Positions 35,493-45,261 of a stretch of DNA of 64,000 nucleotides are shown in pieces. The notes under the pieces are model-generated. The model was not told where the DNA came from. It worked only from the letters and a program-made list of their open reading frames with translations, and did no database searches. A program made the translations under genes and the position numbers. Each line of letters begins with the position of its first letter. Position 1 is the stretch's first letter. The stretch spans positions 310,001 through 374,000 of the forward strand of contig JAGTJL010000003.1 in assembly GCA_020746875.1 (NCBI GenBank), read 5' to 3'. Source of the stretch: Rhexocercosporidium sp. MPI-PUGE-AT-0058. Its lineage: Eukaryota; Ascomycota; Leotiomycetes; Helotiales.

Positions 35493-35598
35493 CCATTTAC
35501 TTTTCAAACTTGAATTTTCGATACAGAATTTTTGTATTCTTCAACGAAACTTAGATTGCATAGTCCTCGCTTCGTCGGATCTTTCGTAGAGCAGAATC

Positions 35599-36170
35599 AT
35601 GTCTGGAAATAAGAAGCGCTTGCGTGTTACTTTGTATCCGAGCGGGGTCGTAGGAAACGAAGAAAGAAAGTCAATTAACCTGAACTTCGGAATTCATTCC
35701 CCTAAGCTAACCTAATCAGATTCCACTGGGCCTTCTTGATAGGTCCGAAAACAGAAAAGGGTGTGGACCTCCCGGGCCTTCGTTTCCACGTAAAGAATAC
35801 CCCAATCAATGGATGGGTTTACGAAGAGAAGGGCGTTAGCGATGTCCGGGCAACAAATACGTTACTAGCTCGCATTGTCATCGCAAAAGTGGAGGATGAG
35901 AAGCGACTGATCAATCTTCTTCGGAATCTCCCTATTGTCAATGGAGATCCGGATTGGAGATGTCGAAGTTGGCTTGCACAAGCTTTGGTGGAGATTGCGA
36001 GGGATGGTAAGTGCGTGGGCACTTCGGAGTTGGATTGGCGGAAGATTGAAGTGTTTGCGAGAGAATATGTGGCGAAAAAAACGGCGGCTGGGAGATATGA
36101 ACGTGCGGAGGATGTGTCGAAACCCAAGCCTACATATGACTTGCTTGAGAGGAAGGAGGCGGTGCCTTGA
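35599..36170 (+). CDS. DUF6914-like protein of unknown function
   Basis: Two exons, 35599-35669 and 35720-36170, give 173 aa; the 50-nt intron has an unusual GTCAAT donor but a good GCTAAC branch and TCAG acceptor. Joining yields KLRVTLYPSG-like N-terminus (KKRLRVTLYP), FHWAFLIGPKTEKG, LRFHVKN, GWVYEEKG, LLARIVIAKVEDEKRL, CRSWLAQALVEI and a Lys/Glu-rich tail. The pattern fits the fungal DUF6914 family and parallels the gene at 19045-20211. No signal peptide or membrane segment. It is tail-to-tail with the APH-like kinase, with only 20 bp between stop codons, so transcripts probably overlap. Function unknown. Confidence 0.78.
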
Positions 36171-36190
36171 GCTGAGGAGTCCGATCTTGT

Positions 36191-37117
36191 TCAGATAGCA
36201 CGATGTACTAGGAATGCTCCAAACGTTACTTCAGAATTCTCCCCACCATCTTGGCGGGTTCTCTCCATTTCAAACTCCTCAGGATAGGGATCCAGTAGTG
36301 AACAGATAACGCTTTGCCACTCGCTTCTGATCACGTTCCCAAACCATGCAGATGTGTATTCCCAATAAGGAGGATACCAGCCCGAAAACTCCCAGTCGAT
36401 GATACCAACTATCTGGTCTCCACGAACCAAGATGTTGAATGGATTCAAATCACCATGTGTGAAAATAGGAGCGGGCCAAGGGCCATCCTGCTTAACAATC
36501 ATGGCCTTGATAGCAGTAGCATCTTCGTCGCTAACATGATCACCTGGGCGCGTGTTTTCATCGAGCCCATCTCTCAGCCAGCGGTGGAATTCTTGGATCG
36601 TCTTGAAAGGTCCGAATCGTGGCGTGCCATTTGGTAGACGAGACTCGTACAGCGAGCCACCCACGCAACTCTCTACCCCCGTTTTGAGCGGCGGCTGCAG
36701 AGCGCGAAGCTCTTTTATCATGCTTTTCAACTGCAAGAATATCTTCTGTAGAGATTCTTTTGATAAGTGCCGCCAAGCTGCTGCCAGAGTCTCGCCTTGG
36801 ATCCGTTCCATCAGGATGTATGCTCTGTTCTTGTGGAGGAAGGAGCAGTGCACTTTAGGGACGGGGATCGAGGTGTTTCGAGCTACGTAATGTATCGTGA
36901 TAGCTTCAGTCAGGTGGACCGAGAACCCCTTTTTGAGGATTTTATGTCGAGAGACAGGGATGCAGGGCCCGTCCCGGTGGAAGAATTTCGCTGTTGTATG
37001 GAGCGCAAGACGGACTAAGAACCGGCGGAAGGATGTGTTGTTGATGGCTAAAGCCTCACTACCTACATGCTGATCTTCGTAGTTGTTTGCCGGATTGAAA
37101 TATGGGGTTGTCATCAT
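36191..37117 (-). CDS. Aminoglycoside-phosphotransferase-fold (APH) kinase-like protein
   Basis: Single exon, 308 aa from ATG 37117 (a second ATG follows immediately). The catalytic loop HGDLNPFN (about 221-228) and the metal-binding IDWEFSG (about 240-246) are intact, as is the hinge YILMERIQGETL. The N-terminal ATP-binding lobe has PVPKVHCSF. Fungal members of this expanded family phosphorylate small molecules or have unknown substrates; they are not thought to be antibiotic resistance enzymes. No targeting signal. Its promoter contains the 20-bp element shared with the SDR gene at 43331-44326. It lies beside the tyrosinase gene in the same orientation. Confidence 0.87.
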   Translation of the reverse strand: MMTTPYFNPANNYEDQHVGSEALAINNTSFRRFLVRLALHTTAKFFHRDGPCIPVSRHKILKKGFSVHLTEAITIHYVARNTSIPVPKVHCSFLHKNRAYILMERIQGETLAAAWRHLSKESLQKIFLQLKSMIKELRALQPPLKTGVESCVGGSLYESRLPNGTPRFGPFKTIQEFHRWLRDGLDENTRPGDHVSDEDATAIKAMIVKQDGPWPAPIFTHGDLNPFNILVRGDQIVGIIDWEFSGWYPPYWEYTSAWFGNVIRSEWQSVICSLLDPYPEEFEMERTRQDGGENSEVTFGAFLVHRAI

Positions 37118-38606
37118 GAGCACTCAAGAAGGTAGATGCATGGGACGAGCATGGACATCACAAATGCCGTTTGCACCTGCTAGGATAATGGGGAATATCC
37201 GTCACATGCCCCTGGCAAGTAAATGGTATTTCATTGAGAATTGAATTCTTGCTGGGCTGCCATCGAACTGGAGTGGTAAAGTGGTTGTGTTGAAGACATG
37301 GAGGTACTGTAATCACTCGGCTCTTCTGTTAATCCGATCCGCTCGGCACGCCCAAAAATAGGTAAAGTACAAGTACCCAGCCTCTACGTGTGGCTAGGAA
37401 GCTGCCGATTTTTGGCACACCCTCAGTAGTGCGGAAGGAGACAGTTTCTCAATACAATAATTAATTCTAGACTTATATAAACTTATGAATATAATTTAAT
37501 CACATAAATGTAACCAAAGTCTTGTTTCTAAGTAAAAATTGTATACTGTTGTGAAGTTTTTATGATTTTCGTACCTTAAACTGTGCGATTTTCTGCTAAT
37601 AGCCTGTGCCACAAACCGGCAATTTCCCGTCCAGCATTAAAAACATACCAAAATAATATAACGTTAATCTAATTTAGGAGACTTTATGTAACAAACTCAA
37701 GAAGCAGAATCACTAGCAAAAATAGCTTATTGTATATTCTTTCTCTACCTGGCATTTCCAAAACTATATCCTAGTACTTTAGTGACAGAATGTCGCATTG
37801 CAGCCTATGGTACTTAGAAATTTCTTAGTACTGACCTTTGATAAGTAATGTAAAATATGGAGGCGACTTTGAACTAGATCTTGAACTGACAACAAGTGCA
37901 CAGTTCCATTATAAGCCGCCTAGTTTCTCGGTTTACTGTGATATTTGGGATGGAGGTTGTATTTGACGTACGTGTAAAGATATGGATAAATGAAACAGTT
38001 AGATTTGACAATGTTATACCCCATTATCTTGGAGTGCCCTTTGGCGACTTCAGTGACGGCTTAGGATCAGTAGATAGATGACCAATTAATACGATAGATT
38101 TTATGAATAAACAGTTAATCAAAAGAGGGACTCAAAATCTATCTTAAAACCGAACAACTTCGGTAGCCAGAGCAACAGAGCTCTCTCAACATTTTTGCCA
38201 TTCAGCAATCAGGCTCCCGCCTCCAAGGCATTAGTTTTGGGAGCACCTCAAACTATTCACACGGGACAAGACAGCCTCGAAAAGGTTTGAGTAGCTCTAA
38301 ATCAACGCAGACTTTCCTAGAAACGCACTGATTGAGTACATGCATGATTTTATTTATCAAAAATGTCAAAACTATCAAAATTATCAGAATCGCATGAAAA
38401 CTGCGGAATTCTTCTTGATAGGTTGGAGGTGTTAGAACGGAAGCCTGTGGCTCAATACGGTTAGGGGGGTGAGTGGAAAGATAATTTTCAACGACCTCAT
38501 CGTCGTTTTCTCAGCATCACCGAAATCTTATTGAAAGTGCTTTTGCTCTCTTTTCTTTGTTCAGGGTATAGCTTGTGACGCAGCCTCCCCCCCGCCCTTC
38601 AGAAAC
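37118..38606. other. AT-rich gene-poor spacer with shared promoter element
   Basis: Near the kinase start is the shared element (37316-37368). From about 37440 to 38440 the sequence is clearly AT-rich compared with the flanks and has no convincing gene; it may be a decayed, RIP-mutated repeat. Confidence 0.55.
37316..37368 (+). promoter_or_regulatory. Conserved promoter element, copy 1 (upstream of kinase)
   Basis: GTTAATCCGATCCGCTCGGC (37328-37347) is identical to 44694-44713. Similarity extends to an upstream CTCGG and a downstream CCCAAAA...TAG...GGT. It contains CCGA/TCGG half-sites, as bound by Zn2Cys6 regulators. It lies about 210 bp upstream of the kinase start. Confidence 0.55.
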
Positions 38607-39852
38607 TCAAACATATTCATAACAGAGATACCCTCCCTGAATATCCATGACATCCTTGACTAGTGCATTTGGTATTATCCCCAGGGAAGACAGCTGATGG
38701 TTTAGGGTAGTGGTAGAACCATTATCGCCGGCTGCAGGATCTGGGGTAATAGCCAACATGGCAGTCGTTGGCTTTCCCCACATCTTGGATTGCGACTCGA
38801 TGCCTCCACCAAACTCGATAAATCCTACTTTTGGATCTTGCGCGTTAGGGCCCCCCATGTCCGTCAATCTCTTTGCGAGATCCTTCTTCTGCCAATCCCA
38901 CCACATCTTGTCTACCAAACCATGATGCATCATAAATAGTGGGTCACCCGAAGAGGTGATAGAATCTCCATCCTACGCAAATAATGGTAAGCTCGCAATA
39001 AGAATAATTGAGGCATAGCAAACCCTATTTGCTTTAGACTGCAGAAGGACTTACCATCATTGCCAGTGCCATATGACCGTAGAGATGAGGCCCCATGTAG
39101 ATGGCTTTCCAAGCAGCATCATAGGTTGAGTCGCTTATGGCAGTGGCTACTGCAGCGGCGCTACAACTCGAGCTGAGGGAATCTGTAATCTTACGGTTGA
39201 CGCAGCGGGGGGTTGTCTGAAAGCCCTGACCAATGTTGACGGTGAAGTTGGCGTATGGCCCGTTAAGTACGCAATTTTTAGAACCCTGGCCGTTGCCACC
39301 AAACCCAAGTGTAGTGCTGAAAACCTTGGCTGTGGAGAATTTGCCAGCATCTTTGGCTTCATCCCACCAACTTTGTGTAGGTGCAGGTTAGCAAGTGTGT
39401 TGATGTGGTATGGCTATACGGAGAGACTTTCGACTTACGGGAGTCCACCAGTGTACCCGCATTCAGCCAATAGAGCCTCATGGACGTGGAGAAAATATCG
39501 ATGAAATGGGAGGAATGTTCCTGTGCTATGGATTTGGAGGGCATGGATCTGATGTAGTGACACAAACTCGTCCCACCGAGTCTTCGCGCCAGGCATCTTA
39601 TTCAACTTCTGTGGTGCTTTGAATAGGCACTGTTCTGCAGTAATATAAGCCTGCTTATCGGCATCAGGCATGTCCACCCTAGCAAGCTGTTAGAAATTGT
39701 ATTCCTGTAATTCTAAACGGAGGTGGACTTTGCATGTACCATTGTCGTCTCTTAGATATTGTGGTACAAGTAGAGCCAGCGCGCTGTGTCAAGGCCGCTC
39801 CTGCTTGCAAGCCTCCCAGCGCAAGCAGCAGTAAGCGAATCAGAGCACCCAT
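38607..39852 (-). CDS. Secreted tyrosinase (type-3 copper oxidase)
   Basis: Four exons, 39740-39852, 39439-39678, 39055-39370 and 38607-38972, give 344 aa. Residues 1-20 form a signal peptide (MGALIRLLLLALGGLQAGAA). The CuA region reads SLHQIHALQIHSTGTFLPFHRYFLHVHE and is followed by GGLPWWDEAKDAG. The CuB region reads LYGHMALAMM, then SSGDPLFMMHHGLVDKMWWDWQ. All six copper-ligand His can be assigned. Fungal tyrosinases hydroxylate monophenols and oxidise catechols to quinones; this short form lacks the long C-terminal lid of mushroom tyrosinases and resembles secreted or biosynthetic ascomycete tyrosinases. Introns (61, 68 and 82 nt) have standard sites. An intradiol dioxygenase lies divergently upstream, hinting at phenolic metabolism. 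Confidence 0.9.
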
Positions 39853-41220
39853 TGAGTTTACAATTGAAAATATGTACTGTATTTCTGTTGGAATTCCCAG
39901 ACCGGGTTGAGCATCGAGGAGGATAAAATTCAAGGCTACTGTAGAGGAATGGTCATACTTATATCACCCCAACCCGAGCTAAATCATCCGAGCCTTCGAG
40001 TCTGTTAAATTTCATTTACAATTTTAACATTCATCCCAAGCCATCATCTATTTACAAGCACTTGCCCAAGCGTCAAGATGCAGCAATGAAGGCTTTATTT
40101 AGCCTAAAGGTTTTCTTTTTTGAGATTAAAGTTACGTGGGTGTCTGTGACCCTCGCAAATGATTTACTGTCAATTTGGCAGAGCGAATACTCGCCAAGTA
40201 TTGTCGAGGATCTACGGCAGTGATGCGGGGGGAATATGGGGGGAAATATTGAAGCTTTGCTTAATCCATATTAACTTTAGAGCGTTCCGCGAGCCTGGTT
40301 ACGTATAGAAGCCCCGGACGGGTCCGCATGCGGATCCGGAGTGTTAGTTCCAGGGGAGCTACTAGCGGCAAAGCTCTGTAAGCATAGCTTGGAGAGCTTA
40401 CCCGAGGTTCGGCGCCCAGTGAGAGCTTTGATTTAAAGTAGGTATTGAGAAGCATGGCATAACGCAAAATCCCTCCAAAAACCATTATGATAGTTCCTCA
40501 AGCGGTTTTATTGCCGTCGAATAACCACAGTTGATCATTCCCATCTGAATGGATTTTAGTCAATCGTATGCCCCCTAAGAGCCAAATATAACAGAACTCC
40601 CAATATCACCATCTTTTCTTCTTCCATTTGCACTTTCCCACTTCACGATTGGCATCCCTCGACTTCTGTGATGCGTTTGTATTAACCCACAAAGCGTATA
40701 CCCAGTAACATCTCATAATTTTGCGTTGCCTGAGTAGTGGCAGTAGTATTGGTTAAAGGATTCTTATAGCCTGTATTCATTTTCCAAATCATCTTACGAA
40801 CGCTGCAATTTGCATTTTAGCCACCCTAGTCATATTTTCAATCATGAGTCTCATGCTCTGCTTAGAGCACCGCGTGCTCGACTGAGGCCCGGCAGTTGCA
40901 CAACATACAACTTTCCCGGTTCAACTCCAATCACGATTTTTTGAATAACGATCGAATGCGATATCCGGTTGAATTTTTTTTTAGGCCACCGCATGAAACC
41001 GACATTGAACTTGATAAGCGAATGATCAACGATTGTTAGCCAATGTAGATCATAAACATAGCTCCGGAGTAAATTGCGTACCAGGAAAGAGAAAGCCGGC
41101 AAAATCTTGAGCGAGCTATGAGTGGATATACAGTTGATACTTTCCCCTCCTCAGGCATTCCTGAATTTGGAGTAAGTTTACTTTCTACGCGCTACTTTTG
41201 GTTCAAAGATTCTATCGAAA
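39853..41220. other. Divergent promoter region, tyrosinase and dioxygenase
   Basis: 1.37 kb between the two start codons. A minus-strand TATAAG-type box lies about 105 bp upstream of the tyrosinase start. No other gene is convincing. Confidence 0.5.
39955..39966 (-). promoter_or_regulatory. TATA-like box upstream of tyrosinase
   Basis: On the minus strand the sequence reads GATATAAGTATG about 105 bp before the ATG. Confidence 0.4.
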
Positions 41221-42440
41221 ATGCATTTCATCCATTTCGCCGCAGCTACTCTGGTCAGCTCTTTCGTAGCCCTTAGCAATGCGCATCCTGGCGCCGACCA
41301 TAGGCGTGAAGCTCGAGAGCATATGGCTGCTGTGCAAGCGGCGCATCTCCCAAATGATCTGAGTCACTGCACTGAGATTCTTCGAAGAGATGGCCACGAG
41401 CAGCGCGCTATCGAGAGACGTATGAATATCTTGAGATCTGAAAGAGAACAGAGAGGCCTTCCGACCGGTACTATGCTTTCCCAGAATGGATGCAAATAGC
41501 TAATCTTCATTTTAGAGGCGCGAATCCTCAAGGCACCGAGCTCACTCAACGCGAGAGATGCACCCACAGTCCTAAAGACGGATCATAAGTCAAAAGTTAA
41601 GTTTGGCCCAGACAGCAAGCACACTGAGATCTTCGCAAATACCTCGTGTGTCCTCACTCCTCACATCACCGAAGGCCCATACTGGGTTATAGGTGAAGTC
41701 ATCCATGGGGACTTGCGTGAGAAGGACAAGGGGCAGAAGGGTGTTGATGTGATTCTCGATGTGCAAGTCGTCGACGTTACAACATGCAAGCCCCTGCCCA
41801 ATATCTATGTCGAATTCTGGCATGCAAATGCAACTGGAATCTATAGTGGAATTGTCGCCTCAGCGAATGGAGGTACTAGTGACAAATCTCTTACGACTGC
41901 GACATTTGCGCGTGGTATCCAGCCCACCAGTTCGGATGGTGTCGCGAGATTTACTACCTTCTATGCTGGCCATTATGGAGGCAGATCAACGCATTACCAT
42001 ATCGCCACCCATCTTGACGGATCGTAAGTAGCTCCCCTAATGTCGATCAGCAATTATAATTGACGGTGGGCAACAGTATCCTGCCAAACAACACCTTCAC
42101 CGGAACTACGGTCTCGCACGTCGGTCAGATCTTCTTCGACCAGAGTCTAACCAACGAAATCGAGAAGACTGCCGCTTACAAGGTCAACACCTTCCCTGTG
42201 ACCACCAACCAAGCCGATTTCATCTTCGCTCAAGCAGCTGCAAACAGTGATCCGGTCATGAGATACTCACTCTTGGGCAACAAAGTCGAAGACGGGCTTT
42301 TCGGTTGGTTGACCTTGGGTGTGGATTCCAAGAAGGCGGCGAAGAATATCAGTCCTGCAGGCCGATATGGCCCTGATGGAACAACGCTGATCAATTGCGG
42401 TGGTGATCCGAAAGGAATGTTCACTCCTTGCAAAAATTGA
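41221..42440 (+). CDS. Secreted intradiol ring-cleavage dioxygenase
   Basis: Three exons, 41221-41467, 41516-42023 and 42077-42440, give 372 aa. The first 21 residues are a signal peptide (MHFIHFAAATLVSSFVALSNA). The enzyme domain begins CVLTPHITEGPYWV, continues through LDVQVVDVTTCKPLPNIYVEFWHANATGIYSG and GVARFTTFYAGHYGGRSTHYHIATH, and ends with ILPNNTFTGTTVSHVGQIFF. It contains the Tyr and His residues that would hold the non-haem Fe(III). Intradiol dioxygenases open catechol-type rings between the two hydroxyls to muconate-type products. The secreted fungal branch acts on extracellular plant phenolics. The 48- and 53-nt introns join cleanly. Divergent from the tyrosinase gene. Confidence 0.9.
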
Positions 42441-43330
42441 TTTGGACTTTATGGAGTTGGAAGAACAGTGAGATGACTTGTATCCTATACCCCATGCACG
42501 AAGCGGTTAACTCGGATTTATTTTGCACCAGAAGAGCACCAATCTCGGTTCTGACTCTACTTTCAATAAGTGCTGTTAGGTCTTTACCATAAATATCGTG
42601 GCGTTTTCTAATTTTCGTCGCCGGAATTTGTCTCATAGTCTGGGCACCGAGTGTTTATATCCTAGCATCGTTGAATTCGACAGTGAAGATGTGACGTGCA
42701 AAGGTGGTCAAACCCCAATTTAATCCGGTAGGAACTAGAAGGTAATAAACTTTTGCTCGGATCATGAATTATGCAATCTGAAATGACCATTATCGATATA
42801 CAGACCACTTGCTATCCAAACGAACGTCTAGCAGAACAAGAATACAGAGCGTTGCGAAAGTAAACAAAAATAAATAGCTAACAGCCAGTTTGTCACCTCT
42901 GAAGAGGAGTTCTAAAGGGCCATAATGTAGGGTTAATACAACTCATTCTCTATTTTCCTACTGTTACCTGCTATTTGTTTACTTAACTGAGTTATTTCAC
43001 CCTGAGAGAAACCCACACTCCTGATTAATCGAAGTGCTAAAAGAGAGTATTCATCCGTTTGAAAAACGGTACATAGGACGGCTCGGATAATACATCTGGG
43101 AGAAGTAAAGTTTATACACAACGCTTGTTTTTTGCACTCCCTTTGCTTCGCGCACTCCCTACATATTTGTCGCGCAAAGTTGTGGCTGTGAATGTGAGAA
43201 AGAGCCATGCTTAGGGAACATTCGAGGTAGGATTGCACCTATGCACATGGTTGTCTCTCTTCAGTCTCCTTCTCCAGCTCTTCGCTCCATCTGTATCATC
43301 ACTGAACCACCCCCAGCCAATCACGACCCT
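42441..43330. other. Convergent 3' flanks with a short dispersed repeat
   Basis: AT-rich spacer. Segment 42680-42716 matches 17902-17933 at ACAGTGAAG and GGTGGTCAAACCCC. A minus frame at 42933-43238 has no recognisable features. Confidence 0.45.
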
Positions 43331-44326
43331 CTAGCGGCTCTTTTCGTAAGCCGTGTTAAAAGCATCTCTCTTCTTGCTCATGACATCATTCACAGAAGTT
43401 GTCTTTATCCCTTCAGGTAAAACTCCCAATATTTTGACCTTGATGTCATGCATCATGAATGGGATCAAGACTCTCTGCCCTCTCGATATGGCATTGTCTA
43501 CTTTATCCACGATACATTGCCCAAAGTGATCCCATCTTGGCTCACTATCAGAGACACCTTCGCAGTTGCCTTGACTATGCACTTCGCCGGGAACGATCGC
43601 CAGACAGTCGACATGGTTCGTCTCCGGGTACGCTTCCAGCTCACGAGCGAGACCACAGCTAAAGGCCCAAATGAAGGCTTTCGTGGCTCCGTACATAACG
43701 AGCCACGGCAGACCCATCATAGCGCCGGAGCTTAAGTTTAGAATCAACGAGCGCTCGTTCGGCCTGGGCTTGCGATTGAGAATGGGCAGCATCAAGGCTG
43801 TGAAGCGTGCCATGAACCGCGCGTTCATGTTGATGACGACGTCGACGTCCTCGCTGGAGTATGTTGCCATCGTTCGAAATGCTGGCAGCTTGACCGGATT
43901 TCCTCCGATATTGTTTACGAGGATCGATACCTGCAGATTCGCAATGGACCGGACAGCAGCGGCCATCTCTTCAGGACTGGCCGTCCTGGCATCCATGACG
44001 AGAATCCGAACCACAGCATCTGGTCTGAGCCTTTCCAGCGTCATTTTCGCTTCGGACAGCTCGTCGGGAAGGTGGCCGAGCAAGATGACGGCGAAGCCTT
44101 CCTTCACGAGTGCCTGTGCGACGCCTAAGCCGATGCCGGCGCTGGAACCAGTGACGAGAGCATAGGCTGGCTCGGGTCCACATCGTTTATAGGACTGCAA
44201 AGGATGTGATGGTATGAGAAGGTGGAAGGTGAAGAAGCGAATGATCAAGTAGGCGGTGTAAAGGACAGCAAGAGCCCCAATTCCGGCGAGGGTGGCAACC
44301 CAGAGGCTGGCAATTCCGGTCATCAT
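43331..44326 (-). CDS. Membrane-anchored SDR, 3-ketoacyl-CoA reductase/17beta-HSD12-like
   Basis: Single exon, 331 aa from tandem ATGs at 44326/44323. Residues about 8-35 form a membrane anchor, followed by a TGSSAGIG cofactor site (59-66), NNIGG (138-142), the catalytic Ser in NLSSGAMMG (about 199) and YGATK with Tyr212 and Lys216. This arrangement (N-terminal anchor, then classical SDR) is that of ER very-long-chain 3-ketoacyl-CoA reductases and hydroxysteroid dehydrogenases. Since such a housekeeping enzyme normally occurs once, this paralogue in an accessory block may use another substrate. Its promoter shares a 20-bp identical element with the APH-like kinase gene. Confidence 0.88.
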   Translation of the reverse strand: MMTGIASLWVATLAGIGALAVLYTAYLIIRFFTFHLLIPSHPLQSYKRCGPEPAYALVTGSSAGIGLGVAQALVKEGFAVILLGHLPDELSEAKMTLERLRPDAVVRILVMDARTASPEEMAAAVRSIANLQVSILVNNIGGNPVKLPAFRTMATYSSEDVDVVINMNARFMARFTALMLPILNRKPRPNERSLILNLSSGAMMGLPWLVMYGATKAFIWAFSCGLARELEAYPETNHVDCLAIVPGEVHSQGNCEGVSDSEPRWDHFGQCIVDKVDNAISRGQRVLIPFMMHDIKVKILGVLPEGIKTTSVNDVMSKKRDAFNTAYEKSR

Positions 44327-45261
44327 GAGGGAAGTCTGAGATTGTTAAACTCGTGGTATCAAGTCGCCAAATTATCACAATGTGTATCAATTGTTCCTGT
44401 TAGAACGGGTGAGTTCACGAGCTCGCACGAGCTCGGAGACTCTCGCCAAGGACACCCTGGTGAGATGAGGTAAGGCGGGAACTCGCTTCCGACTACCTGT
44501 ATGGATGAGAGTGAGGATGGACAAACCATATGGCGTTTATTACTGCTAGAGATTAATCGTAAAATGAAACGCTTCATAGTGCAGAATTTGTTGTCAGAGA
44601 TCGATTTCCATGAGAGCGCCATGGTGTGTGGACTGGTATGATGGCTGCGTTTGAATGACATGCCGTCCACAGTCAATTGCTCGGCCCGCATTCGTTAATC
44701 CGATCCGCTCGGCTCCCCAAAATAGAGGTTAGTATAGCGGGCCGGAGAACAGAACATGGGAACTAAGAATAGCTTCTTTATTCTACCTTCTCTGTGCGGC
44801 ATTGTGCCTTGCATATTATAGCGTACTCCCAAGAAGCTATTTGACCTTGACCAGCTCCAAGTTGTGCGCACATGTGCAATAGGGCTTTCTCAAAGAGTGA
44901 TTACTCATGATATCTAGAGGTTTTCGCAACCTGATTGTATACTTAAAGCACCTAGGTACTTTACCTCGGTTATCTCATGATGTATGGATCACACCAGCTC
45001 CGGATCAACTTGGAGAATGAGATGGTGGAACACTCCAGCTTCCCCCTGACTCTCGCATGGAGCTTTTGGCGCACCTAACCTTGCTTCGTAGCAGTGTTGC
45101 GAAAATCTCTCGGGTATGGTGATCTCGGATGGTATGGAGCATTAGATGGTGTGGGTTTGTCTCCATTGCGAAGGGCAGGTAAGACTAGCGATCCATACCC
45201 TGGATGAATCTCGCTGTCGAGCCCAAACTTCGGGGCCCTGTCATGCCTTGGATTTCAGAGT
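44327..45261. other. Intergenic region with shared promoter element
   Basis: Contains the second copy of the conserved element (44679-44735) and a direct repeat CACGAGCTCG twice at about 44416-44437. No gene is supportable. Confidence 0.5.
44679..44735 (+). promoter_or_regulatory. Conserved promoter element, copy 2 (upstream of SDR)
   Basis: Identical 20-mer at 44694-44713 to the kinase promoter copy, with a preceding CTCGG and a following CCCCAAAATAGAGGTTAGTA that is also similar. About 370 bp upstream of the SDR start, in the same orientation relative to the gene. Confidence 0.55.

Larger units (their letters stand above)
34723..35598. other. Intergenic region with a G17 homopolymer
   Basis: Contains a run of 17 G at about 34923-34939, and a TATATAAATA motif at about 35483-35492 (about 110 bp before the next gene). 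No gene is supportable. Confidence 0.5.
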
